From the NCBI GenBank assembly GCA_021768185.1, contig JAETNP010000009.1:1-64000 (forward strand): a DNA stretch of 64,000 nt, read 5' to 3'. A program made the translations under genes and the position numbers. The notes beneath the pieces are model-generated. The model was not told where the DNA came from. It was given only the letters and a program-made list of their open reading frames with translations, and did not search any database. Numbering within the stretch: position 1 is the stretch's first letter; every line of letters begins with the position of its first letter. This stretch comes from Oscillospiraceae bacterium (GTDB taxonomy: Bacteria > Bacillota > Clostridia > Oscillospirales > Oscillospiraceae). Positions 16,983-24,862 of the stretch are shown piece by piece.

Positions 16983-17079
16983 GGACCGGTCGTTGGGCGA
17001 AGCCCAATGACGGTCCTCAGAGTCTGAGACCACAGCGGTTCCGAGATTTCCGCCCGGTAACGATGCTTTGTTTCTGATC
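16983..17079 (-). repeat. R3 structured intergenic repeat, divergent copy
   Basis: On the minus strand GATCAGAAAC leads into CGTTACCGGGCGGAAATCTC, then a small hairpin (CTCAG-act-CTGAG, 17017-17029) and a strong hairpin of about 15 bp with one bulge (GGACCG.TC.TTGGGC, 16983-17016). The linker matches the copies at 22582 and 45199, but both stems are entirely different in sequence. In the plus sense the large hairpin could also end transcription of the J-domain gene. Confidence 0.6.
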
Positions 17080-17136
17080 GAGGAATCGTGCTGAAATGCC
17101 GTGGGGACGGATACCATATATAAGGGGGAGAGCAAT

Positions 17137-18024
17137 TTGGTTAAGAGTATGACCGGCTACGGCCGGGCCCGGAAGACCCTGAACGGGCGGGACATCACCG
17201 TGGAGGTCCGCAGCGTCAACAACCGCTACCTGGACTGCTCCGTGAAGATGCCCAGAGCCTATATTTTTGCCGAGGACGCGGTAAAGTCCCTGGTGCAGAA
17301 GTGCGTCAGCCGGGGCAAGGTGGACGTGTTCGTCACCGTGGACTCCCTGGGGGCGGAGGAGACGGTGGTTGCCGTCAACGAGCCTCTGGCGAAGAGTTAC
17401 ATCGCCGCGCTGAAAAAGCTGTACGACCTGGGGGGCGGCAGCTGGGTGAAGAGCAGCTGCTATGCCACCGACCTGGCCCGCCTTCCGGATGTGCTGACCA
17501 TTACCAAGGCGGAGGAGGACCTGGACTCCCTCTCCGCCGATCTGTGCGCGGTGCTGGAGGAGGCCCTCTCTGCCCACACCGCCATGCGGGAGACCGAGGG
17601 AAGAAAGCTGGCCGAGGACATTCTGGGCCGGCTGGACACCATCGAGGCCATCACCGGCCGGGTGGAGGAGCGCTCCCCCCAGACGGTGGCGGAGTACCGG
17701 GAGAAGCTGCTCGCTCGGATGCAGGAGGTTTTGCAGAGCACCACCATCGACGAGGGCCGGATCCTCACCGAGGCCGCCATTTTTGCCGATAAGGTGGCGG
17801 TGGACGAGGAGACGGTGCGCCTGCGCAGCCACCTGAGCCAGCTCCGGGAGATGCTGGCGGGGGGCGAGCCCGTGGGACGGAAGCTGGACTTCCTCATCCA
17901 GGAGGTCAACCGGGAGTCCAACACCATCGGTTCCAAGTGCAGCGACGTGCAGATCGCCCGGGACGTGGTGGAGCTGAAGGCGGAGATCGAGAAGATCCGG
18001 GAGCAGGTGCAGAACATTGAGTAA
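17137..18024 (+). CDS. yicC: YicC/YloC family endoribonuclease
   Basis: A 295-residue member of the YicC family, which are endoribonucleases involved in RNA turnover. The N-terminus VKSMTGYGRARK and the DUF1732-type C-terminus (GRKLDFLIQEVNRESNTIGSK) are diagnostic. I start it at TTG 17137, which has AGGGGGAG 6 nt upstream and gives the standard MxKSMTGYG beginning; a GTG at 17101 has no ribosome site. It heads the remA-gmk operon as in Bacillus. Confidence 0.93.
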   Translation: MVKSMTGYGRARKTLNGRDITVEVRSVNNRYLDCSVKMPRAYIFAEDAVKSLVQKCVSRGKVDVFVTVDSLGAEETVVAVNEPLAKSYIAALKKLYDLGGGSWVKSSCYATDLARLPDVLTITKAEEDLDSLSADLCAVLEEALSAHTAMRETEGRKLAEDILGRLDTIEAITGRVEERSPQTVAEYREKLLARMQEVLQSTTIDEGRILTEAAIFADKVAVDEETVRLRSHLSQLREMLAGGEPVGRKLDFLIQEVNRESNTIGSKCSDVQIARDVVELKAEIEKIREQVQNIE

Positions 18025-18034
18025 GGAAAATGAA

Positions 18035-18289
18035 TTGGTGAGCATCGGCTACGGCGCCATGGTGTCCGCCGGGCGGCTCATTGCGGTGGTGGGGCCGGAC
18101 TCCGCGCCGGTGAAGCGGCTGATCGCGGAGTCCCGGGAGCGGAGTATGCTCATCGACGCCACCTTCGGCCGCAAGACAGCGGCGGTGCTGGTGATGGACA
18201 GCGACCATGTGATCCTCTCCGGCCTGCCGTTGGAGAAGCTGGCGCCACGGTTCGGGGTGGACCCGACGGTGCTGGAGGAAGAGTCCTAG
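18035..18289 (+). CDS. remA: RemA-family (DUF370) regulator
   Basis: RemA is a DNA-binding regulator of biofilm matrix and osmoprotection genes in Bacillus. This 84-residue protein carries the family core IGYGAMVSAGRLIAVVGPDS, then SMLIDATFGRKTAAVLVMDS and HVILSG. Start choice is uncertain: TTG 18035 has AAGGA 8 nt upstream; GTG 18038 and TTG 18017 are alternatives. If TTG 18017 were used it would overlap yicC. Position between yicC and gmk is conserved in Firmicutes. Confidence 0.9.
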   Translation: MVSIGYGAMVSAGRLIAVVGPDSAPVKRLIAESRERSMLIDATFGRKTAAVLVMDSDHVILSGLPLEKLAPRFGVDPTVLEEES

Positions 18290-18321
18290 GCGGACGGCCA
18301 GATTCGCTCTTTTGTCTGTTC

Positions 18322-18360
18322 TGAACCGGGACAGCCGCCCGGTAACAAAACATTTTCTGC
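18322..18360 (-). repeat. Possible degenerate R3 fragment
   Basis: The minus strand reads GAAAATGTTTTGTTACCGGG followed by CGGCTGTCCCGG. The TTACCGGG(C/T)GG core and the A-rich lead match R3, and CCGGG/CCCGG can pair, but the rest of the element is missing. It lies in the leader of gmk. Confidence 0.35.
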
Positions 18361-18375
18361 GAGGGGGAGATATTT

Positions 18376-18969
18376 GTGAGAAAAGGAAAAACATTTATCA
18401 TCTGCGGCCCTTCCGGTGTGGGGAAGGGCACCGTGGTGGCACGGCTGCTGGCCAGCGACCCGTCGCTGTACTTCTCCGTGTCCGCTACCACCCGCGCCCC
18501 ACGGCACGGGGAGGTGGACGGGGTGCATTACCACTTCCTGTCCATGGAGCAGTTCGAGAAGTGGATCGAGGAGGACCAGTTCCTGGAGCACGCCCAGTTC
18601 GTGGGCAACCGGTACGGGACCCCTCAGCTGTACGTAGACAAGGCCATGGAGCAGGGGCGGGACGTGCTGCTGGACATTGAGATCCAGGGCGCGGACCAGG
18701 TGAAGCGGAAGCGGCCCGAGACGGTGCGCATCTACGTGGCTCCCCCCAGCTGGGCGGAGCTGGAGCGCCGGCTCATCGGACGGGGCACAGAGGACATGGA
18801 GAAAGTAAAGTCCCGCCTGGCCCGGGGCAGGGAGGAGTTTGCCGCCGCCAAGGATTTCGACTACTTTGTCATCAACGACACCGTAGACCATGCCGTGGAT
18901 GAGATCCGGGCCATCATGCGGGCGGAGCACTGCCGTCCGGACGAGCGGATCGCGCTGATCGACCAGTGA
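18376..18969 (+). CDS. gmk: Guanylate kinase
   Basis: Gmk phosphorylates GMP to GDP. The 197-residue protein shows the P-loop CGPSGVGKGT, the GMP-binding SVSATTRAPRHGEVDGVHYHF, and the lid region LLDIEIQGADQVK. The start is a GTG at 18376 behind GAGGGGGAG. The N-terminal Arg-Lys-Gly-Lys is typical. Its stop overlaps the ATG of the VOC gene by one base. Confidence 0.97.
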   Translation: MRKGKTFIICGPSGVGKGTVVARLLASDPSLYFSVSATTRAPRHGEVDGVHYHFLSMEQFEKWIEEDQFLEHAQFVGNRYGTPQLYVDKAMEQGRDVLLDIEIQGADQVKRKRPETVRIYVAPPSWAELERRLIGRGTEDMEKVKSRLARGREEFAAAKDFDYFVINDTVDHAVDEIRAIMRAEHCRPDERIALIDQ

Positions 18970-19442
18970 TGCAGCCGCATATTGACCATATCCACATTAC
19001 GGTGGAGGATCTGGAGAGAGCGGAACGGTACTATGACCGTCTGCTGCCGCTGCTGGGGTTTGACCTCTCTTTGAAGGAATACGACGCTGTGCCGGAGCAT
19101 GAATACCGGATCGTGGAATATCACAACAGAGCGCTCTCCATCGGGCTGGTGAACCAGAGGGAAGCCTACCGGGGGGAGAAGCCCAGCAGGCGAAAAGCCG
19201 GCGCGCTGCACCACTTGGCTTTCCGGGCGGGCGGGAAGGCGGAAGTGGATGCGCTCTATGAAAAGATCAGAGAGTTCCCGCAGACCGCCGTGGTCCATGC
19301 GCCGCGGTATTATCCGGAGTACGCCTCCGATTACTATGCCGTGTTTTTTAAGGACTCCGAGGGAATAGAATACGAGATCGTTAGCTTTGACAGGGAGAAA
19401 TATTTTCCGGAGCATGGTGAGGTAAGTGATGAAGCTCGGTGA
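18969..19442 (+). CDS. VOC (glyoxalase/bleomycin-resistance fold) protein
   Basis: A 157-residue protein of the vicinal-oxygen-chelate superfamily. It begins IDHIHITVEDLERAERYYD, with the first metal-ligand His, and has a second His in LHHLAFRAGG and a Glu in YEIVSFDRE. These would form the metal site of a lyase, dioxygenase or resistance protein; substrate cannot be deduced. It is an insertion between gmk and rpoZ relative to Bacillus and overlaps both neighbours slightly, so it is transcribed with the operon. Confidence 0.82.
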   Translation: MQPHIDHIHITVEDLERAERYYDRLLPLLGFDLSLKEYDAVPEHEYRIVEYHNRALSIGLVNQREAYRGEKPSRRKAGALHHLAFRAGGKAEVDALYEKIREFPQTAVVHAPRYYPEYASDYYAVFFKDSEGIEYEIVSFDREKYFPEHGEVSDEAR

Positions 19443-19779
19443 AGTCTGCATTTTGACCCATGATGTGGTCCGGCTCGCAAATTTTTATAAAGCCCTGCTG
19501 GAGACCGGCAACGGGAGCGATGACGCGGTACACCAGACGATCCTCGGGGAAGAAACCATGCTGACGGTCTTCAACGATGGGCGGCAAAAGGACCGCGCCG
19601 GTCAGAATATGTGTCTTGCGTTTACGGTTGATGATATTGACAAAGAATACCAGAGAGTAGTATCCTTGGGTGCGGAGATCATTGAGCCGCCCACGGCCCG
19701 TCCCTGGGGCGCGGTCAGCATGAGCTTTGCCGACCCGGACGGAAATATTGTGTATCTGAGGAGTTTTCCCAAGCTATAA
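19429..19779 (+). CDS. Second VOC-family protein
   Basis: A 116-residue single-domain VOC protein, shorter than its neighbour and only distantly similar. Features: LGEVCILTHDVVRLANFYKA, AFTVDDIDKEYQRVVSLG and SFADPDGNIVYLRSF, which resembles the PhnB/glyoxalase branch. The ATG at 19429 overlaps the previous gene by 14 nt. Metal ligands are only partly conserved, so it may be a binding protein and not an enzyme. Confidence 0.8.
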   Translation: MKLGEVCILTHDVVRLANFYKALLETGNGSDDAVHQTILGEETMLTVFNDGRQKDRAGQNMCLAFTVDDIDKEYQRVVSLGAEIIEPPTARPWGAVSMSFADPDGNIVYLRSFPKL

Positions 19780-19814
19780 TTATTTTAAATCTATCAAGAA
19801 GGAATGATGTTACT

Positions 19815-20033
19815 ATGATGCTCTATCCTGCTATGAACAAGCTGACCGCCAATGTGCCCAACCGCTACCTGCTGGTGAACGTCGTGGCCCGCCGGGCCCG
19901 CCAGATCGCCCAGGAGGCCGAGGACCTGGGAGAGAAGATGGACGTGAAGCCGGTGACCCTGGCGATCAACGAGGTGGCCGACGGGAAGCTGTCCGTTGCC
20001 GCGTCGGACATTGATATCAAGGATGTAGAATAA
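19815..20033 (+). CDS. rpoZ: RNA polymerase omega subunit
   Basis: A 72-residue omega subunit, which aids assembly of the RNA polymerase core. It shows MNKLTANVPNRYLLVNVVARRARQIA in place of the usual NKYxLVxxAAKRARQI signature; the match is good over residues 5-40. GAAGGA precedes the ATG. It sits before priA as in other Firmicutes, but coaBC, usually between them, is missing. Confidence 0.92.
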   Translation: MMLYPAMNKLTANVPNRYLLVNVVARRARQIAQEAEDLGEKMDVKPVTLAINEVADGKLSVAASDIDIKDVE

Positions 20034-20041
20034 CCCCACAG

Positions 20042-20063
20042 AAGAGCGGCGAAGCCGCTCTTT
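20042..20063 (+). terminator. Hairpin between rpoZ and priA
   Basis: AAGAGCGGC-gaa-GCCGCTCTT, a 9-bp stem ending in three T. A partial terminator or RNA-processing site that could lower priA expression. Confidence 0.45.
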
Positions 20064-20089
20064 GCGTGCGGAAGGACAGGGGTGAACCC

Positions 20090-22543
20090 ATGGAACTGGC
20101 CAGCGTGGCGCGGGTGGCCGTCAGCGCCGCCACCTATGCCATTGACAAACCATACGACTACCTGATTCCGGAAAAGCTGGCCGAAAAGGTCCGGCCCGGG
20201 GTACGGATTACCGTGCCTTTCGGCAGGGGGAACAAAACCAGCGAGGGGTTCGTCCTTGCTGTAGGACAGGACAGCAAACGGGAGGGCCTGAAGGCCATTG
20301 CCGAGGTCCTGGACGATGAGAGCGTCCTGGGCCCCCAGCAGATCAAGCTGGCCCTCTGGCTGCGGGAGCGGTATTTCTGCACCCTGTATACGGCGGTGAA
20401 GGTGCTGCTGCCCGCCGGTCTCTGGTACCGTCTGCGGGAGACCTGCACCCTGGCGGTGGACCGGGGGACGGCTCTGATATCCGGGACAAACGAGAAGGAG
20501 AGCCGGGTTCTGGAGACGCTGTGCGCCCACGGCGGCAGCGCGGAGTTGGAGACGCTGCGTCTGGCCTGCGGCGGCGGCGCAGCCGGTGTGGCAAGGGAGC
20601 TGCAGCGGCGGGGCCTTCTCACCATCGAGTCCTCCGCTGACCGGAAGGTCTCCGACAAACGGGCCAGCCAAGTGTCCCTGGCGGTCAGCGCCGAGGAGGC
20701 CATGGCCGCCGTGGAGGCAAAGAAACGCAGCGCCCCCATGCGCTATGAGGTGATCAAGCTGCTGTGTACCATGGGGAGCGCCCTGTCCACGGATATCTGC
20801 TATTTTACCGGCGCGTCTGTCCGGACGCTGAAAAGTCTGGAAAACAGCGGCTTGATTGCCATCTCTCCAGTAGAGGTCCTGCGGGTGCCTAAGCCGGAGG
20901 CGGCGGACGGCGCGCCTATTGTTCTCAGCGAGGAGCAGCAGGCGGCCTACGACGGCATTGTGGAGAAGCTGGACGGGGAGAGCGCTTCCTGCGCCCTGCT
21001 GTACGGCGTCACCGGCAGCGGCAAGACGCTGGTGTACATCCGCCTCCTCCAGGAGGTGGTCCGCCGGGGCAGGCGGGGGATGATCCTGGTGCCGGAGATT
21101 GCCCTGACCCCACAGATGATGGCAAAATTCAGCGCCTACTTCGGGGGCCGGGTGGTGATGCTCCACAGCGGCCTGCGGATGACGGAGCGGTACGACCAGT
21201 GGAAGCGGATCCGCCGTGGGGAAGTGGACATCGTCCTGGGGACCCGCAGCGCGGTCTTCGCCCCGCTGGATGATCTGGGGATGATCATTCTGGACGAGGA
21301 GCACGAGAGCAGCTACCAGTCCGAGAACCCGCCCCGGTATCACGCCCGGGACGTGGCCAAGTTCCTGTGTGCCCAGCAGAACGCGGTATTGGTGCTTGGC
21401 TCCGCCACGCCCTCGGTGGAGACCACCTGTCAGGCCCAGCGGGGGGTGTATCAGAAGCTGATCCTTCGCTCACGGTTCAACCGCCAGCCTCTGCCCCGGG
21501 TGGTGATCGCCGACATGCGGGACGAGGTCCGCTCCGGAAACGCCGGCATGATCAGCGCGCCCCTGCGCCGGGAGCTGGAGGAAAACCTGCGGCGGGGAGA
21601 GCAGAGCATTCTGTTCCTCAACCGCCGGGGCAGCAGCCGGATGCTGCTGTGCGGCGAGTGCGGCGAAGCGCCCCAGTGCCCCCGGTGCAGCGTGCCGTTG
21701 ACCTACCACAGCGCCAATGGGCGGCTGATGTGCCACTACTGCGGCCATTCGGAGCGGGTGCCGGACCGATGCCCGGAGTGCGGCGGGATCATGAAGCAGA
21801 TTGGCGCGGGCACCCAGAAAGTGGAGGAGGAGCTGAAAGCCCTGTTCCCCGAGGCCGGTGTACTGCGGATGGATGCGGATACGGTGTCCGGCAACCATGA
21901 GGAATTGCTGGACAGGTTTGAAAAGGAAAAGATCCCCATCCTCCTGGGCACCCAGATGGTGGCCAAGGGATTGGATTTTGAGAATGTGACCCTGGTGGGC
22001 GTGGTGTCGGCGGACCTGAGCCTGTACGTGGACAACTACCACGCCGCGGAGCGGACCTTCAGCCTGCTGACCCAGGTGGTGGGCCGTGCCGGCCGGGGGA
22101 GCAAGGACGGCCGGGCGGTGATCCAGACCTTCACTCCCGACAACGAGGTCATCACCAGCGCCGCCGCCCAGGACTACAACAGCTTTTACGCCGGGGAGAT
22201 CCGCATCCGCCGGGCCCGGCGGTATCCGCCCTTTGCGGATATCTTCACCCTGACGGTCTCCGGGCCGGAGGAGGGAACGGTGCTCCGGGCCGCCGCCCAG
22301 CTGCGGGAATCCATGCGGACCGGGCTGCGCTATCCCACGGCGGCCAACATGGCGGTGGAGATCCTGGGCCCGGCCCCCGCGCCGGTGGTGAAGGTCAACA
22401 ACCGCTACCGCTACCGGGTCTTCTGGGTGGGGAAGAACGACCACACCACCCGGGAACTGATCGCGTATTACCTGCGGGCCTTCCATCAGCAGAAGGAGAA
22501 CCGGGGGATGAACCTGTTCGTTGACTGCAACGCGGAGGATTAG
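20090..22543 (+). CDS. priA: Primosomal protein N' (replication restart helicase)
   Basis: PriA reloads the replicative helicase at stalled forks. The 817-residue protein has the N-terminal fork-binding domain (about 1-105), a superfamily 2 helicase core with Walker A GVTGSGKTLVY and the DEEH box (ILDEEHESSYQ), and between the helicase lobes a zinc-binding region with eight cysteines (CGECGE...CPRCS...CHYCGH...CPECGG). The ATG at 20090 follows AGGGG. The 3' end is followed by repeat R3 before def. Confidence 0.96.
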   Translation: MELASVARVAVSAATYAIDKPYDYLIPEKLAEKVRPGVRITVPFGRGNKTSEGFVLAVGQDSKREGLKAIAEVLDDESVLGPQQIKLALWLRERYFCTLYTAVKVLLPAGLWYRLRETCTLAVDRGTALISGTNEKESRVLETLCAHGGSAELETLRLACGGGAAGVARELQRRGLLTIESSADRKVSDKRASQVSLAVSAEEAMAAVEAKKRSAPMRYEVIKLLCTMGSALSTDICYFTGASVRTLKSLENSGLIAISPVEVLRVPKPEAADGAPIVLSEEQQAAYDGIVEKLDGESASCALLYGVTGSGKTLVYIRLLQEVVRRGRRGMILVPEIALTPQMMAKFSAYFGGRVVMLHSGLRMTERYDQWKRIRRGEVDIVLGTRSAVFAPLDDLGMIILDEEHESSYQSENPPRYHARDVAKFLCAQQNAVLVLGSATPSVETTCQAQRGVYQKLILRSRFNRQPLPRVVIADMRDEVRSGNAGMISAPLRRELEENLRRGEQSILFLNRRGSSRMLLCGECGEAPQCPRCSVPLTYHSANGRLMCHYCGHSERVPDRCPECGGIMKQIGAGTQKVEEELKALFPEAGVLRMDADTVSGNHEELLDRFEKEKIPILLGTQMVAKGLDFENVTLVGVVSADLSLYVDNYHAAERTFSLLTQVVGRAGRGSKDGRAVIQTFTPDNEVITSAAAQDYNSFYAGEIRIRRARRYPPFADIFTLTVSGPEEGTVLRAAAQLRESMRTGLRYPTAANMAVEILGPAPAPVVKVNNRYRYRVFWVGKNDHTTRELIAYYLRAFHQQKENRGMNLFVDCNAED

Positions 22544-22581
22544 CGCTTTTCCGCATGAATGGAGAAAATCATCCTGTTTTC

Positions 22582-22687
22582 GATCAAAAATGTGTGGTCG
22601 TTACCGGGTGGAAATCCAGGAACAGCAACAGCTTTAGTCTCGAACTTAAAGTTCTTTTTGATACTTTTTCTTTCAAGAAAAAGTATC
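22582..22687 (+). repeat. R3 structured intergenic repeat, copy a
   Basis: Copy a of R3 between priA and def. Order: GATCAAAAATG, CGTTACCGGGTGGAAATCCA, GGAACAGCAACAG, a small hairpin (GAACT-taa-AGTTC) and a 13-bp terminal hairpin (GATACTTTTTCTT / AAGAAAAAGTATC, 22660-22687). It is highly similar, inverted, to 45199-45304. The def frame is open through it, which would wrongly extend the gene upstream. Confidence 0.8.
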
Positions 22688-22719
22688 GTTTATTACCGCC
22701 AGTAGGAGGTTACAATAGA

Positions 22720-23226
22720 ATGGCAATCAGAAGAATCGTCACCCAGGGCGACGACCGCCTGGCAAAAAAGTGCCGCACGGTAACGGATTTCAACAAGCGC
22801 CTGCACGTCCTGCTGGACGACATGCAGGAGACCCTGGCGGAAGCCCAGGGCGCGGGGCTGGCGGCCCCGCAGGTGGGCATTCTCCGGCGGGCGGTGGTGA
22901 TCGTGGATGACGAGGAGAATATGCTGGAGCTGGTGAACCCGGAGATCCTGGAGGAATCCGGGGAGCAGCGGGGACCCGAGGGGTGCCTCAGCGTTCCGGG
23001 TAAATGGGGTATGGTGACTCGGCCCAACTGCGTGCGCATCAAGGCCCAGGATCGTTACGGCAATTGGTTTGAGATGGAGGGCGAGGGCCTTATGGCCCGC
23101 TGCTTCTGCCATGAGATCGAGCACCTGGACGGACACCTCTACGTGGAGCATATCGACCATTTCCTCACGGATGAGGAAGTGGAGGCATTCTATGAAGAAG
23201 AGGAAGCCCGGAAAGGGGAGCGGTGA
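22720..23226 (+). CDS. def: Peptide deformylase
   Basis: Def removes the formyl group from nascent proteins. The 168-residue enzyme has all three motifs: GAGLAAPQVG, EGCLSVPG (metal-binding Cys) and CHEIEHLDG (HExxH). AGGAGG lies 9 nt before the ATG at 22720; the 55 codons upstream in frame belong to repeat R3. It is paired with fmt, its functional opposite, 2 nt downstream. Confidence 0.97.
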   Translation: MAIRRIVTQGDDRLAKKCRTVTDFNKRLHVLLDDMQETLAEAQGAGLAAPQVGILRRAVVIVDDEENMLELVNPEILEESGEQRGPEGCLSVPGKWGMVTRPNCVRIKAQDRYGNWFEMEGEGLMARCFCHEIEHLDGHLYVEHIDHFLTDEEVEAFYEEEEARKGER

Positions 23227-23228
23227 GT

Positions 23229-24146
23229 ATGCGCGTGGTGTTTATGGGAACGCCGGATTTTGCCGTCGCCGTTCTGTGCCGTCTGGTGGAAGATCAATGG
23301 GATGTTGCGGCGGTCTATACCCAGCCGGACAAGCCTAAGAACCGGGGGATGAAGCTGGTTCCAACGCCTGTAAAGGAATATGCCGTTACATGCGGAATCC
23401 CGGTTTATCAGCCGGAATCCTGCCGGGATGAGGCGGTCCTGGCGCAGCTGCGGGACCTGGAGCCGGACGTGATCGTCGTGGCGGCCTACGGAAAGCTGCT
23501 GCCCCAGGCGCTGCTGGACATCCCGAAGAAAGCGATCATCAACGTCCACTCCTCGCTGCTGCCCCAGTACCGGGGCGCCGCGCCCATCAACTGGGCGGTG
23601 CTCAACGGGGATGAGGAGACGGGCGTTACCATCCAGTATATGGCGGCGGAGCTGGATGCGGGGGATATCCTCCTGGCGAAGAAGACGGCCATCGATCCCC
23701 AGGAGGACGCGGCACAGCTCTATAGCCGTCTGGCGGAGCTGGGCGGCGAGGCCGCCAGCGAGGCCCTGGCCCTGCTGGAGCGCGGGGAGGCCCCCCGAAT
23801 TCCACAGGTGTATGGCCCCCAGTACCAGTATGCCTCCATGCTTTCCCGGGAAATGTCCCCGCTGGACTGGGCGAAACCGGCCCGGACGCTGGTCAACCAG
23901 GTGCGGGGGCTGATTCCATGGCCCTGCGCTTCAACGGAGGTTGCCGGCGTGCGGTGGAAAGTGTTCCGCGCCCACGTAGGGGAGGAGACCGGCAAAGCGC
24001 CGGGGACCATCCTCTCCGCGGATAAAAACGGCGTGACCGTGGCCTGCGGGGATGGCAGGGCGCTGGTGATCACCGAGCTCCAGGCCGACGGCGGCAGGCG
24101 CATGGCCGCCGCGGACTATCTGCGGGGGCATCCGGTCAACGTATAA
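23229..24146 (+). CDS. fmt: Methionyl-tRNA formyltransferase
   Basis: Fmt formylates the initiator Met-tRNA using formyl-tetrahydrofolate. The 305-residue protein starts MRVVFMGTPDFAV and holds the catalytic core NVHSSLLPQYRGAAPINWAV (Asn, His) and the Asp of AELDAGDILL. The ATG at 23229 with GGGGAG 8 nt upstream is preferred to a GTG two codons earlier. Tightly spaced with def. Confidence 0.97.
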   Translation: MRVVFMGTPDFAVAVLCRLVEDQWDVAAVYTQPDKPKNRGMKLVPTPVKEYAVTCGIPVYQPESCRDEAVLAQLRDLEPDVIVVAAYGKLLPQALLDIPKKAIINVHSSLLPQYRGAAPINWAVLNGDEETGVTIQYMAAELDAGDILLAKKTAIDPQEDAAQLYSRLAELGGEAASEALALLERGEAPRIPQVYGPQYQYASMLSREMSPLDWAKPARTLVNQVRGLIPWPCASTEVAGVRWKVFRAHVGEETGKAPGTILSADKNGVTVACGDGRALVITELQADGGRRMAAADYLRGHPVNV

Positions 24147-24160
24147 GAAGGAGGGGGCCT

Positions 24161-24862
24161 ATGCCCTTTTATCGTGATTCCATCTACTGGATTTTATTGA
24201 TCCCGGTGCTGCTCCTCTCTGTCTACGCACAGATCAAGGTCAGCTCCAATTTTAACAAATACAGCGGGGTGCGCAACCGCCGGGGCGTCACGGGCGCTCA
24301 GGCGGCCTATGCGGTGCTGCGGGCTCACGGTGTCCACGACGTGGCCATCCGCCCCTGCGCGGGAAAGCTCACGGACCACTACGATCCTCGGGACAACACC
24401 ATCTATCTCTCCCAGCCGGTGTATAATGCCGCCACCGTGGCGGCGGTGGGGGTGGCCGCCCACGAGGCGGGCCACGCCGTGCAGTACGCCATGGGCTACG
24501 GCCCGGTCCGGGTGCGCTCCGCCATTATCCCGGTGACGCAGTTCGGGTCTCAATTCGCGTTTATCGCCCTGATGCTGGGGCTTTTCCTGTATTCCCAGCC
24601 CCTGTTCCTGGTGGGGATCGTGCTGTTCAGCCTGACCACCCTGTTCCAGCTGGTGACGCTGCCGGTGGAGTTCGACGCCTCCGCCCGGGCGCTGGGGACC
24701 ATTGACGGCACGGCGCTCCTGGACGACGACGAGCGGAAGGGGGCCAGAAAGGTCCTCACCGCCGCCGCACTGACCTATGTGGCGGCGCTGCTCATGAGCC
24801 TGCTCCAGCTGCTGCGGTATCTCTTGATCTTCGTGGGACGCGGCAACGACAGGAGGCGCTGA
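24161..24862 (+). CDS. Membrane zinc metallopeptidase (YugP family)
   Basis: A 233-residue integral membrane protease-like protein of the YugP/DUF2268-like neutral zinc peptidase group. A helix at 8-26 precedes the soluble part; the zinc site HEAGH is at 101-105; further helices follow at about 125-165 and 200-225. Substrate unknown. Placement between fmt and rsmB is found in many Clostridia but not in Bacillus. The stop overlaps the rsmB ATG. Confidence 0.88.
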   Translation: MPFYRDSIYWILLIPVLLLSVYAQIKVSSNFNKYSGVRNRRGVTGAQAAYAVLRAHGVHDVAIRPCAGKLTDHYDPRDNTIYLSQPVYNAATVAAVGVAAHEAGHAVQYAMGYGPVRVRSAIIPVTQFGSQFAFIALMLGLFLYSQPLFLVGIVLFSLTTLFQLVTLPVEFDASARALGTIDGTALLDDDERKGARKVLTAAALTYVAALLMSLLQLLRYLLIFVGRGNDRRR

